A stretch of DNA of 64,000 nt from an uncultured Actinomycetes bacterium (lineage in GTDB: Bacteria; Actinomycetota; Actinomycetes; Mycobacteriales; Mycobacteriaceae). The DNA is taken from NCBI GenBank assembly GCA_903884065.1, contig CAISDL010000042.1, positions 16,864 to 80,863 on the forward strand, written 5' to 3'. The notes under the pieces were generated by a model that worked only from the letters and a program-made list of their open reading frames with translations, was not told where the DNA came from and searched no databases. The first letter of the stretch is position 1. Each line of letters begins with the position of its first letter. The translations under genes and the position numbers were made by a program. Below, piece by piece: positions 27,310 to 35,703 of the stretch.

Positions 27310-27317
27310 AACATACT
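27310..27317. promoter_or_regulatory. Overlapping divergent -10 elements of grcC1 and menJ
   Basis: On the plus strand CATACT (27312-27317) is 7 bases before the menJ GTG. On the minus strand TATGTT (27315 down to 27310) is 6 bases before the grcC1 GTG. The two -10 hexamers share four base pairs, and the intergenic gap is only 21 bp. Both genes are therefore probably leaderless. Confidence 0.5.
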
Positions 27318-27324
27318 GGGAAGC

Positions 27325-28596
27325 GTGAATCAGCCGTCATCGGAGGTGTCCCCGGAAGCGAGCGGGCAGCAGCACGGGGCAGACGTCGTCGTGGTGGGCG
27401 CCGGGCCGTCCGGATCGTCGGCGGCGGCGTGGGCCGCCCGCGCAGGCCACGAGGTACTGGTGGTCGACTCCAGCAAGTTCCCCCGCGACAAGGCCTGCGG
27501 CGACGGCCTGACCCCGCGGGCCGTGGCGGAGTTGGGCCGACTCGGTCTGGGTGACTGGCTGGATGGGCGCATTCGTCACCACGGGCTGCGACTGGCCGGA
27601 TTCGGCACCGAGGTCGAGGTCCGATGGCCGGGCCCGTCGTTCCCCGCGGTGAGCTCCGCGGTGCCGCGCACCGAATTGGATGACCGGGTGCGTCACGCCG
27701 CTGAAGATGCCGGCGCTTCGATGCTGCTGGGATCCAAAGCCGTTGATGTGAGCCGTGATTCGGCCGGTCGGGTCACCGAGGTGGTGCTGGCCAACGGCCG
27801 CCGGTTGGCGTGCCGGTGGTTGATCGTGGCCGACGGCGCGCGCTCGACGCTGGGCCGGACACTGGGGCGGCGGTGGCATCAGCAGACGGTGTACGGGGTG
27901 GCCGCGCGGGCCTACCTGCGCTCCCCGCGGGCGTCGGAACCATGGATCTCCTCAGACCTGGAACTGCGGTCGCCCGACGGCCAGGTACTGCCCGGCTACG
28001 GGTGGATCTTCCCGCTCGGCAACGGCGAGGTGAACCTCGGCGTCGGGGCGCTGGCTACCGCGAAGCGGCCCGCCGATGTGGCGTTGCGCCCCCTGATCGG
28101 CCACTACACCGAACTGAAGCGGTCGTCGTGGGGTCTCGAGGGCGCGCCGCGTGCAATCTCCTCAGCGCTGCTGCCGATGGGCGGCGCGGTCTCCGGGGTG
28201 GCCGGACCGAACTGGATGCTGGTGGGCGATGCCGCCGCCTGCGTGAATCCGCTCAACGGAGAGGGCATCGACTACGGGATTGAAACCGGCCGGTTGGCCG
28301 CCGACCTCCTGACCGACGGTGCTTCCCGTGAGATGTCGACAGCATGGCCGGCGTTGCTGCAGGAGCACTACGGCGCCGGATTCTCGGTGGCCCGCCGACT
28401 CGGCTTAATGCTGACGCTGCCCCGGTTCCTGCCGATGGCCGGGCCGCTGGGCATGCGGTCCGCGCGGCTGATGGACATCATGGTGCGAGTCATGGGCAAT
28501 CTGGTCACCGACGAGGATGCCGACTGGGTGGCGAGGCTGTGGCGAACCGCAGGCGCCGGCTCACGGCTGGTGGACCGGCGGAAACCATTCAGCTGA
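27325..28596 (+). CDS. menJ: Menaquinone reductase MenJ (geranylgeranyl reductase family)
   Basis: FAD-dependent enzyme that saturates one isoprene unit of menaquinone. The 423-residue protein has the FAD motif VVVVGAGPSGSSAAAWAARAG, the substrate motif SSKFPRDKACGDGLTPRAV, and the second FAD motif MLVGDAAACVNPLNGEGIDYGIETG. It is divergent from grcC1 and convergent with menG, and M. tuberculosis MenJ (Rv0561c) occupies the same neighbourhood. The GTG at 27325 is the likely start, placed 7 bases behind a -10 element. An upstream part of the frame overlaps grcC1 and is not coding. Confidence 0.9.
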   Translation: MNQPSSEVSPEASGQQHGADVVVVGAGPSGSSAAAWAARAGHEVLVVDSSKFPRDKACGDGLTPRAVAELGRLGLGDWLDGRIRHHGLRLAGFGTEVEVRWPGPSFPAVSSAVPRTELDDRVRHAAEDAGASMLLGSKAVDVSRDSAGRVTEVVLANGRRLACRWLIVADGARSTLGRTLGRRWHQQTVYGVAARAYLRSPRASEPWISSDLELRSPDGQVLPGYGWIFPLGNGEVNLGVGALATAKRPADVALRPLIGHYTELKRSSWGLEGAPRAISSALLPMGGAVSGVAGPNWMLVGDAAACVNPLNGEGIDYGIETGRLAADLLTDGASREMSTAWPALLQEHYGAGFSVARRLGLMLTLPRFLPMAGPLGMRSARLMDIMVRVMGNLVTDEDADWVARLWRTAGAGSRLVDRRKPFS

Positions 28597-28605
28597 TGGC
28601 GTCGG

Positions 28606-29295
28606 TCAGGGCTTGACGGCGGCGTGCAGGGCCACGATCCCGCCGGTGAGATTGCGCCAGCGCACCTGTGACCAGCCGGCCGCCTCGATGCGACGGGCCA
28701 GCGTGGGCTGGTCGGGCCAGGCCCGGATGGACTCGGCGAGGTAGACGTAGGCCTCCGGGTTGCTCGACACCGCACGGGCCACCCGAGGCAGCGCCCGCAT
28801 CAGGTACTCCTTGTAGGCGGTGGAGAACATCGGCACGGTGGGCGTGGAGAACTCGCACACCACCAGACGCCCGCCGGGTCTGGTGACCCGGGCCATCTCA
28901 CGCAATCCGGCCACATGGTCGACGACGTTGCGCAGCCCGAAGCTGATGGTCACCGCGTCGAATACCCCGTCGGCGAACGGCAGTCGGGTGGCGTCGGCGG
29001 CGACTTTCGGCACGGGCCGCTGGGAGCCGGCGTGCAACATCCCCACCGAGAAGTCCGCCGCCAGGCACCAGGCGCCGGATCGGGCCAATTCGACGGTGGA
29101 TACCGCGGTGCCGGCGGCCAGGTCGAGAACCACGTCCCCGGGACCGGCCTGCAGCGCCGATCGGGTGGCCCGGCGCCAATACCGGTCCTGCCCCCCCGAC
29201 AGCACCGTGTTGGTGATGTCGTAACGGCGAGCCACGGCGTCGAACATCGACGCCACGTCGCGGGGGTCTTTGTCCAGGGACGCGCGGCTCATCAA
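28606..29295 (-). CDS. menG: Demethylmenaquinone methyltransferase
   Basis: SAM-dependent enzyme for the last step of menaquinone synthesis. The 229-residue protein has the UbiE/MenG pattern [20 protein letters not shown], the SAM motif [17 protein letters not shown], and [19 protein letters not shown]. The C-terminal signature is [14 protein letters not shown], here [14 protein letters not shown]. Genes for grcC1, menJ, menD and menC lie around it. It is convergent with menJ. Confidence 0.95.
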   Translation of the reverse strand: MMSRASLDKDPRDVASMFDAVARRYDITNTVLSGGQDRYWRRATRSALQAGPGDVVLDLAAGTAVSTVELARSGAWCLAADFSVGMLHAGSQRPVPKVAADATRLPFADGVFDAVTISFGLRNVVDHVAGLREMARVTRPGGRLVVCEFSTPTVPMFSTAYKEYLMRALPRVARAVSSNPEAYVYLAESIRAWPDQPTLARRIEAAGWSQVRWRNLTGGIVALHAAVKP

Positions 29296-29305
29296 CCAGA
29301 CGCTA

Positions 29306-29470
29306 TCAAGCGCCGCGGGAGTCCATCCCCCGGCTCTGACGTGACCGCGCGGCCATGCGCTCGCTGAGATGAATCAGCCGGTCTTCGTGCCCGGCGGGCA
29401 TGGTGTAAGCCAGTTGCCGCAGCTCGAGGGCGAAGCCCTGCAAGTCCTGGCGAAATGATCTGTCAGCCAT
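29306..29470 (-). CDS. Small 54-residue hypothetical protein
   Basis: The ATG at 29470 follows GGGAGG with 7 bases spacing. The basic peptide starts [20 protein letters not shown] and continues [20 protein letters not shown], an amphipathic helical pattern without Cys or membrane segment. It ends 10 bases before menG and is probably cotranscribed with it. Function unknown. Confidence 0.7.
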   Translation of the reverse strand: MADRSFRQDLQGFALELRQLAYTMPAGHEDRLIHLSERMAARSRQSRGMDSRGA

Positions 29471-29596
29471 CAGACGCCTCCCTTCGCTTATGACGTGTGC
29501 GAAAGTCCTTGTACGGTTTGCGGTTTGGTCCCCCTTGACCCTGCGGTCCATTCTGCTCCAGGGCTCAACGGGAGCGGAAGAGGTCTTAGCAAGATC

Positions 29597-30118
29597 TCAG
29601 GTGAACATCTCGTTGCGGCCATGTTGCGCGTCGGGAATCTTGCGCTCCAGCCGCACCAGTCCGGCCAGGATCGCACCGCCGATCAGCCAGCCGCCCACAG
29701 CGATCGAACCCGCGGGGATGATGGCCAGCGCGGCGTTACGGTTCTGCACGCGAACCAGATTCGGGTTGTTCTTGTCGTACTCGACATAGATCCGCATCCC
29801 GGTGGCAAGCTCCGACGGGTAGAGCACACCCAGTTCCGGCCGGTAGGTGACCCGGTCCGGCGTGACGAACTCGATGGTGGACCGCCGCGGACCCGCGGAG
29901 AGCACTTCGGCCTCGGCCACCCCGAGGTGGCGTTCGATCTGACGGTCGTTGCGCCATGCTCCGGCAACCAGCAGCAGCGACTGCAGGGTGACGATCCCCA
30001 CGACGATCCACACAACGGTCTTGGCCCAGCGCAACACTTTTCGCTCGGTGATGTCGGGCAGGCCGGGATCGCGGTGGGGCAGCGCCGCCGCAACCAATGG
30101 CCGGAGCCTGTCGATCAC
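29597..30118 (-). CDS. DUF3592 domain-containing membrane protein
   Basis: The 173-residue protein has an N-terminal membrane helix ([23 protein letters not shown]), a periplasmic or exposed region with [16 protein letters not shown] and [20 protein letters not shown], and a C-terminal helix ([19 protein letters not shown]). This is the DUF3592 layout. In M. tuberculosis a similar gene (Rv0556) lies between menD and mgtA. Its GTG overlaps the menD stop as GTGA, so it is coupled to menD. The function is unknown. Confidence 0.85.
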   Translation of the reverse strand: MIDRLRPLVAAALPHRDPGLPDITERKVLRWAKTVVWIVVGIVTLQSLLLVAGAWRNDRQIERHLGVAEAEVLSAGPRRSTIEFVTPDRVTYRPELGVLYPSELATGMRIYVEYDKNNPNLVRVQNRNAALAIIPAGSIAVGGWLIGGAILAGLVRLERKIPDAQHGRNEMFT

Positions 30119-31770
30119 AAAGCCGCCCGGATGGCTGCGTGCAACTGCCGCAACGACGATCGGTCGGCCTTGACCTCCAGCACCCGCAGCCCGTCGTTGG
30201 GTTCGGCCAGTGCCGCGGAGAGATCATCGACCTCGATCTGACGGGAATCCACGTGATAAGCCCGGCACAGGGCGCCGACATCGACGTCGTGCGGAGTGCC
30301 GAAGATGCGCGACGACACGTCGGAGAACCGCGGATCGCCCTGCTCGAGCAGTTCGAAGATGCCACCGCCGTTGTCGTTGGACACCACGATGGTGAGGTCG
30401 CTCGGGACGGGCTCGGTGGGGCCGATCAGCAGGCCCGAGGCATCGTGAACGAAGGTGAGATCACCCAGCAGCGCGACAGTCCGGCCCGGATGCGCCAGCG
30501 CGGCGCCGATCGCTGTCGAGACCGTCCCGTCGATCCCCGCCACCCCCCGGTTGGAACGCACCGCGACGCCCTCGGTGTTCAGGCCCACCAGGGCTGCGTC
30601 CCGAACCGGATTTGAGGCGCCCAGCACCAGTTGGTCGCCCGGGCGCACGGCGGCGGCGACGGCGGCGGCCACGTGCAGACCGGTGGTCAGCGGGTGGGCG
30701 GCCAACTGCTCGCGGACCGCGGCGCGGACGCGGGCGTCAGCCTCGGCGCAGCGGCGCAGCCATTCCGGGTCGGGGGTGCCGGAGGTCTCGGCCCGGGTGC
30801 CGGTGGCCATCGAATTGCCGGACACGTCGGGCCAGCGCGGTCCCGTCGTCAGCGCGTACACCGGGATCGCCGGATCGGCCAGCAACGCCGAGACCGGCCG
30901 GTGCAACGTGGGCCGGCCCAGCATGATCACCTGCCTGGGCCGCAATTGGGTGAGCGCCAGCGGATGCAACGGTGTGGCCGGGTGCGGAGCGGTGGGCTCG
31001 GCGACGGTCGGCAGATGCGCGAGATTGGGGTGCACACCCGCCCCGTGACCAGCGATGACAACGGTGTCTGCGGTCAGGTCGATGGGTAACGGCTGGTCGA
31101 AATCCACCGGCGGGCTGTAGGTCCACGGCCGGCCGTCGGGACGGCCGGGAGGGAAATCACCCGGGTCCGAATCCGCCTCGGGCACAAGGGGTTCCCGCAG
31201 CGGAATATCGAACTGCACCGGCCCGGCGTTAGCGGTGCGGGCCCCGGTGGCGGCCGCCAGCACCCGGCAGGTGGCCGAGCGCCACGCCGCGTTTTGCGCG
31301 TCGAATCGACTCGGCGAATTGCGGGCGTCGAGTCGGCCGAAGTCGGTCTCGGCGGCAAGTCCCAGGCTGATCGCTCCGCGGACCTGGGTGCCGAAGTAGC
31401 CGAGCTGTTCCATCGTCTGGTTGGCCCCGGTGCCGAGCAACTCGTAGGGGCGGTTGGCGCTGAGCAGGATCAGCGGCACCCGGGCGTAGTTCGCCTCCAC
31501 CACGGCCGGACCCAGGTTGGCCACGGCCGTACCCGAGGTCATCGCAATCGGCACCGGACGACCGCCGCCGGCTGCCAAGCCGATGGCCAGGTAGCCGGCG
31601 GTGCGCTCGTCGATGCGGACATGCAGTCGCAGTCGCCCGGCGCGGTCGGCGTCGGCCAGGGCGAAGGCCAGCGGGGCGTTGCGCGACCCGGGGCAGAGCA
31701 CCACCTCACGCACGCCGCCGCGGATCAGTTCATCGACGACCACGTGCGCCTGAGTCGTCGACGGATTCAC
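30115..31770 (-). CDS. menD: SEPHCHC synthase MenD
   Basis: ThDP-dependent enzyme for the first committed step of menaquinone synthesis, joining isochorismate and 2-oxoglutarate. The 551-residue protein starts [31 protein letters not shown], the MenD N-terminus. It has [21 protein letters not shown] and the ThDP-binding stretch [20 protein letters not shown] with [16 protein letters not shown]. The catalytic glutamate is probably in [13 protein letters not shown]. The start is a GTG at 31770. It lies 33 bases downstream of the alpha/beta hydrolase and overlaps the DUF3592 gene by 4 bases. Confidence 0.96.
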   Translation of the reverse strand: MNPSTTQAHVVVDELIRGGVREVVLCPGSRNAPLAFALADADRAGRLRLHVRIDERTAGYLAIGLAAGGGRPVPIAMTSGTAVANLGPAVVEANYARVPLILLSANRPYELLGTGANQTMEQLGYFGTQVRGAISLGLAAETDFGRLDARNSPSRFDAQNAAWRSATCRVLAAATGARTANAGPVQFDIPLREPLVPEADSDPGDFPPGRPDGRPWTYSPPVDFDQPLPIDLTADTVVIAGHGAGVHPNLAHLPTVAEPTAPHPATPLHPLALTQLRPRQVIMLGRPTLHRPVSALLADPAIPVYALTTGPRWPDVSGNSMATGTRAETSGTPDPEWLRRCAEADARVRAAVREQLAAHPLTTGLHVAAAVAAAVRPGDQLVLGASNPVRDAALVGLNTEGVAVRSNRGVAGIDGTVSTAIGAALAHPGRTVALLGDLTFVHDASGLLIGPTEPVPSDLTIVVSNDNGGGIFELLEQGDPRFSDVSSRIFGTPHDVDVGALCRAYHVDSRQIEVDDLSAALAEPNDGLRVLEVKADRSSLRQLHAAIRAAL

Positions 31771-31803
31771 CCCTACAGCGTGGCACAGCCCGCCGCAGCG
31801 CCG

Positions 31804-32589
31804 CTAAAGCAGTGTGCCCGCGAAGAAGTCCAGCACAGCCTTGTTGACAGCCTCGTAGCGTTCCAGGAAGCCGAGGTGGCCGGCGTTGGCGATCTGCAGG
31901 TAACGCCCCTTCGGAATGGCTTCGCCCACTTCCCGGCCCAGGGCGGGCGGGGTGATGACGTCGTCGGCGAAGCCGATCACCAGCACCTCGTTGGGAATCG
32001 AGCGGTATGCGGGCAGGCGGTTCTCCAACGGCGCGACGGCGAGTTGCGCCCGCCAGCCGGGGGTGCGCTTGAGCGGGAAGGCGGTGAACATCTGCAACCA
32101 CTCCTCGATCATCGGGGAGTTGATCGTCTTGGGCGAAAAGTTCTCCAGGATGCGGATTTTCGCTCCGAACGAGGGCGGTAAGTCGATGTCGGCGTCGGCC
32201 AGTTCGAGGTCGGCGGTCCGGAACGCGATCCGGGTGGTGTCGACACGGCCGCGGGTTCCCATCAGCGCGGCCTGTGTCACCAGGTCCGGGCGGACCAGCA
32301 TCAACTCCTGGGCGATGAAGGCACCCATGGACATCGCCACCAGCCTGACCGGTCCCCCGACGAGCTTCTCGATGATCTCGACGGTGTCGGCGACCATCTG
32401 CTGGCCGGAGAAACCGTCGGCGTTCTCCGTGGCGCCGACACCGCGGTTGTCGAAGGTGATGCAGCGGTAGCCCGCGTCGAGGAAAACCGGAACCTGGTGA
32501 ATGTGCCAGGTGCGTCCGGCGCCGCCGGTTCCGGCGATGAACAGCACCGGGTCTCCGGAGCCGATGTCGTCGTAGGCCAGATTGCTCAC
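31804..32589 (-). CDS. Alpha/beta hydrolase, possible MenH-type enzyme
   Basis: The 261-residue protein has the oxyanion strand LFIAGTGGAGRTWHIHQVP, the nucleophile elbow VAMSMGAFIAQELML, and the catalytic His near IANAGHLGFLERYEAVN. Its position next to menD matches Rv0554 (bpoC) of M. tuberculosis. It was named a peroxidase, but similar neighbours of menD act as MenH (SHCHC synthase). The sequence alone cannot tell MenH from another hydrolase. The GTG at 32589 has a TACCGT -10 motif 7 bases upstream. Confidence 0.8.
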   Translation of the reverse strand: MSNLAYDDIGSGDPVLFIAGTGGAGRTWHIHQVPVFLDAGYRCITFDNRGVGATENADGFSGQQMVADTVEIIEKLVGGPVRLVAMSMGAFIAQELMLVRPDLVTQAALMGTRGRVDTTRIAFRTADLELADADIDLPPSFGAKIRILENFSPKTINSPMIEEWLQMFTAFPLKRTPGWRAQLAVAPLENRLPAYRSIPNEVLVIGFADDVITPPALGREVGEAIPKGRYLQIANAGHLGFLERYEAVNKAVLDFFAGTLL

Positions 32590-32596
32590 GGCCGCG

Positions 32597-32602
32597 ACGG
32601 TA
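32597..32602 (-). promoter_or_regulatory. -10 element of a leaderless promoter for the menH-like gene
   Basis: Reverse-strand TACCGT is followed by 7 bases and then the GTG at 32589. This suggests that the menH-like hydrolase, menD and DUF3592 genes can be transcribed from here. Confidence 0.5.
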
Positions 32603-32646
32603 GTTGCCGAGTCAGGCGCACCACAAATGACGGACGGCCGAAACCC

Positions 32647-33141
32647 TCAGACCGCGGCGGCCAGTGCGGCGTCGTAGTCGGGTTCCGACGCGATCTCGGG
32701 CACCAGTTCGGTGTAGGCCACCGTGCCGTCGGCGCCGATGACCACCACGGCCCGGGCCAGCAGGCCGGCCATCGGTCCGTCGGCGATGGTGACGCCGTAG
32801 TCCTCGCCGAAACTGTCGCGGAAAGCCGAGGCCGAGGTGACGTTCTCGATCCCCTCGGCGCCGCAGAACCGGCTCAGCGCGAACGGGAGATCCTTCGACA
32901 CGCACACCACCGTCAGTCCGCCGTCAGAGGCCCGCTGGTTGAACATCAGGACACTGGTCGCGCACACCGGGGTGTCGACCGATGGGAAGATGTTGAGCAG
33001 CAACGGCTTCCCCCGGTACTGCTCACTGCTGACCGGGGCGAGGTTGGCGCCGGTCAGAACGAACGCGGGGGCGGGAGCCCCGACCGCGGGGAGTTCACCG
33101 ACGGTGTGCACCGGTTTGCCGCCAAGAGTTATTTCAGCCAT
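32647..33141 (-). CDS. tpx: Thiol peroxidase (Tpx)
   Basis: Peroxiredoxin of 164 residues that reduces hydroperoxides with thioredoxin electrons. The pattern FVLTGANLAPVSSEQYRGK precedes LLLNIFPSVDTPVCATSVL, with the peroxidatic Cys near residue 60, and the resolving Cys is in LSRFCGAEGI. The ATG at 33141 gives the family start MAEITLGGKPVHTVGELP. It overlaps the end of menC by 13 bases, so it is translated from the menC message. In M. tuberculosis the tpx gene lies elsewhere (Rv1932), so its place in a men operon is a difference. Confidence 0.94.
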   Translation of the reverse strand: MAEITLGGKPVHTVGELPAVGAPAPAFVLTGANLAPVSSEQYRGKPLLLNIFPSVDTPVCATSVLMFNQRASDGGLTVVCVSKDLPFALSRFCGAEGIENVTSASAFRDSFGEDYGVTIADGPMAGLLARAVVVIGADGTVAYTELVPEIASEPDYDAALAAAV

Positions 33142-34085
33142 GGCCAGCAGTCTTTCACCCTGGCGATCCACCAGTCACGGCGGTCGCCCGGTGCGGCCAG
33201 AGCGGCGAGCCGGGCCGGATCCGGGGCGACGTCGATGACCGGCAGGTGGCCGTCGACCGGCGTCAGATCGGCGACGTCCTCGACGAACAACCCCCCGGTG
33301 CCCAGGCCGCAGGCATGCACGAGGCGCGGCAGCGCGGCAGCGGCCGCCAACCCGGCGGCGATGCCGACCGCCGAGTCCCGCGCGCTGGAGACCACCACCG
33401 GGACGTCGATCTCGGCGGCGATGTCCACCATCGCCCGCACCCCGCCGAGGGGGGCGACCTTGAGGACCGCGACGTCGGCGGCCCCGGCCCGCACCACCGC
33501 CAACGGGTCGGCAGCCTTGCGGATGCTCTCGTCCGCGGCCACCGGCACGTCGATTCGGCGCCGCACCTGCGCCAACTCCGCCACCGTGCGGCAGGGCTGC
33601 TCGAGGTACTCCAGCGGCCCGTCAGCGGTCAGGGCGAACGCGGCCGTGACCGCCTCCTCGACGCTCCAGCCGCCGTTGGCATCGACCCGCACCGTGCCGA
33701 TGATCGCCCGCACCGCGTTGACCCGGGCGACGTCGTCGGCCAGGGTCTGCCCCGGCTCGGCAACCTTGACCTTGGCCGTCGTCGCCCCCGGGAACCGGGA
33801 CAGCACCCAGGGCACCTGGTCGGGCTTGACGGCCGGCACGGTGGCGTTGATGGGCACCCGATCGCGCAGCGCGGGAGGCTTTGTGCCGTAAGCGGACTCG
33901 ATACCGGAGGCCAGCCAGTGCGCCGCCTCGGGCGGCTGGTACTCCAGGAAGGCGCCGAACTCTCCCCAGCCGGCCGGCCCGTCGACGAGCGCCACTTCGC
34001 GCACGGTGATCCCGCGGAACCGCACCCGCATCGGCAGCGCGACGACGTGCAGACGATCCAGCAGGTCATCCAGCGCCGGGCGCAT
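33129..34085 (-). CDS. menC: o-Succinylbenzoate synthase MenC
   Basis: Enolase-superfamily enzyme that dehydrates SHCHC to o-succinylbenzoate. The 318-residue protein has the catalytic Lys pair region TTAKVKVAEPG, the metal ligands VDANGGW (Asp), YLEQPC (Glu) and AADESI (Asp), and the second Lys in VLKVAPLGG. The ATG at 34085 shares one base with the stop of the upstream acyl-CoA ligase (TGATG), and the 3' end overlaps tpx. Confidence 0.95.
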   Translation of the reverse strand: MRPALDDLLDRLHVVALPMRVRFRGITVREVALVDGPAGWGEFGAFLEYQPPEAAHWLASGIESAYGTKPPALRDRVPINATVPAVKPDQVPWVLSRFPGATTAKVKVAEPGQTLADDVARVNAVRAIIGTVRVDANGGWSVEEAVTAAFALTADGPLEYLEQPCRTVAELAQVRRRIDVPVAADESIRKAADPLAVVRAGAADVAVLKVAPLGGVRAMVDIAAEIDVPVVVSSARDSAVGIAAGLAAAAALPRLVHACGLGTGGLFVEDVADLTPVDGHLPVIDVAPDPARLAALAAPGDRRDWWIARVKDCWPWLK

Positions 34086-35653
34086 CAGATGGCGCGGTCG
34101 CGATTCTCCCAGTAGGGCTTACGCAGATCCTTCTTGAGCAGCTTCCCGGTGGGGTTGCGCGGCAGAACCTCCATGATGTCGACACTGCGCGGACACTTGT
34201 AGCCCGCGAGCTTGTCCTTGCACCAGGCGATCAGTTCCTCCGGGCTGACCTCCTGGCCGGCGGACAACTCGACGACGGCCTTCACCGACTCGCCCCACTT
34301 GTCGTCGGGGATGCCGAACACCGCGGCGTCCCCCACTGCCGGGTGATCGGTGAGCGCGCGTTCAACCTCCACCGAATAGATGTTCTCCCCGCCGGAGATG
34401 ATCATGTCCTTGAGCCGGTCCTCGACGAAGACGAACCCGCCGTCGTCGACGCGACCGATGTCGCCGGTGCGGAACCACCTGTCTTCGGTGATCGCCTCGG
34501 CGGTGGCGTCGGGCTTGTTGTGGTAGCCCTCCATCAACTGCGGTGTGCGGAACCACAATTCGCCGGCCTCACCCTGCGGGACATCTTCGAGGGTGTCGGG
34601 GTTGACCACCCGTACCTCGACCTGGCGCGATGGCCGGCCGGCGCTGGTCAAGCGCTCCGGGCGGGAAGCGTCGCGGTGGGCCTCAGGGGAGAGTTGGGTG
34701 ACCGCGCCGCACACCTCGGTCAGGCCGTAGACCTGGACGAATTCGGTGTTGGGGAAGTCCACCAGCGCCTGACGCAGCAGGGCCGGCGGCATCGGGGAGG
34801 CGCCGTAGACGAAGGTGCGCAACCGGTTGAACAGCGTGATGGCGTCGGGGCCCATTTCCATCACCTTGGCCAGCACCGCCGGAACCAGGAAGGTTCGGGT
34901 GGCCCCGGCCAGCATCGCCCCGGCGAGCGACGCCCCGTCCACCTCCCGGGTCATGTAACTCGGGATGCCGGCGTGAATGCCGAACTGCATGTACGACGAG
35001 CCGCCGACATGGAACAGCGGCATGGCCACCATGCTCTTGTCGTCGTCGTCGAACACGAAGGTGTTGGAGTTGACGGTGTGCGCCACCAGGCTGGCCTGGG
35101 AGAGCCTGATGCCCTTGGGGTTTCCGGTGGTGCCCGAGGAGTACATGATCACGCAGACGTCGTCGGGGCTCACATCCGAACCGCGATCCCGCGGGGTGGC
35201 GGCGGCCAGCATGGCCTCGTACTCGTCGCCGTCAGCGCCCTCGGGCGTGACCTCGATGACGTGCTCGACATGGGTGAGCCGGTCCTTGATCGCCTCGATC
35301 ACGCCTTTGAGTTCGGCGCCGACGATGATGACCTTGGCGCCGCAGTCGTTGAGGACGTAGTCCATCTCATCGCCGGCAAGCCGGAAGTTGATGATCGCCG
35401 TCGCCGCACCCAGGCTGGCCGCCGCCAGGGTGGTCTCCACGCACGCCGGGTGGTTCTTGTCGAGGAAGGCCACCACGTCGCCGCGGCCGATCCCACGGTC
35501 GGATAGCGCCCCGGCCAGGCGACGCACCCGGTCGTTGAACTCCGCCCAGGTGAACGTGCGACTCAGGTAGGTGATGGCCTCCGCGTCGGGTTTGCGCTCG
35601 GCCCAGTAGGACAGGCGGTCGTCGAGGAATACCGGTTCAGGAGCGTCAGCCAT
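34085..35653 (-). CDS. Acyl-CoA synthetase (AMP-dependent, FadD-like)
   Basis: Activates a carboxylic acid to acyl-CoA through an acyl-AMP. The 522-residue ANL enzyme has the P-loop-like motif MYSSGTTGNPKGIRLSQ, the A5 motif VYGLTEVCGAVTQLS, the hinge region RTGDIGRVDDGGFVFVEDRLKDMI, and the C-terminal Lys in LPRNPTGKLLKKDLR. Its fatty acid specificity is not visible. It overlaps menC by one base, so it is transcribed with the menC-tpx genes, although a metabolic tie is unclear. It is distinct from fadD8 (37336-38931). Confidence 0.9.
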   Translation of the reverse strand: MADAPEPVFLDDRLSYWAERKPDAEAITYLSRTFTWAEFNDRVRRLAGALSDRGIGRGDVVAFLDKNHPACVETTLAAASLGAATAIINFRLAGDEMDYVLNDCGAKVIIVGAELKGVIEAIKDRLTHVEHVIEVTPEGADGDEYEAMLAAATPRDRGSDVSPDDVCVIMYSSGTTGNPKGIRLSQASLVAHTVNSNTFVFDDDDKSMVAMPLFHVGGSSYMQFGIHAGIPSYMTREVDGASLAGAMLAGATRTFLVPAVLAKVMEMGPDAITLFNRLRTFVYGASPMPPALLRQALVDFPNTEFVQVYGLTEVCGAVTQLSPEAHRDASRPERLTSAGRPSRQVEVRVVNPDTLEDVPQGEAGELWFRTPQLMEGYHNKPDATAEAITEDRWFRTGDIGRVDDGGFVFVEDRLKDMIISGGENIYSVEVERALTDHPAVGDAAVFGIPDDKWGESVKAVVELSAGQEVSPEELIAWCKDKLAGYKCPRSVDIMEVLPRNPTGKLLKKDLRKPYWENRDRAI

Positions 35654-35703
35654 ACCGGACAGGGTGCCATCCGGACGTGGCGATCTTTGCCAAATCCCGC
35701 CAA

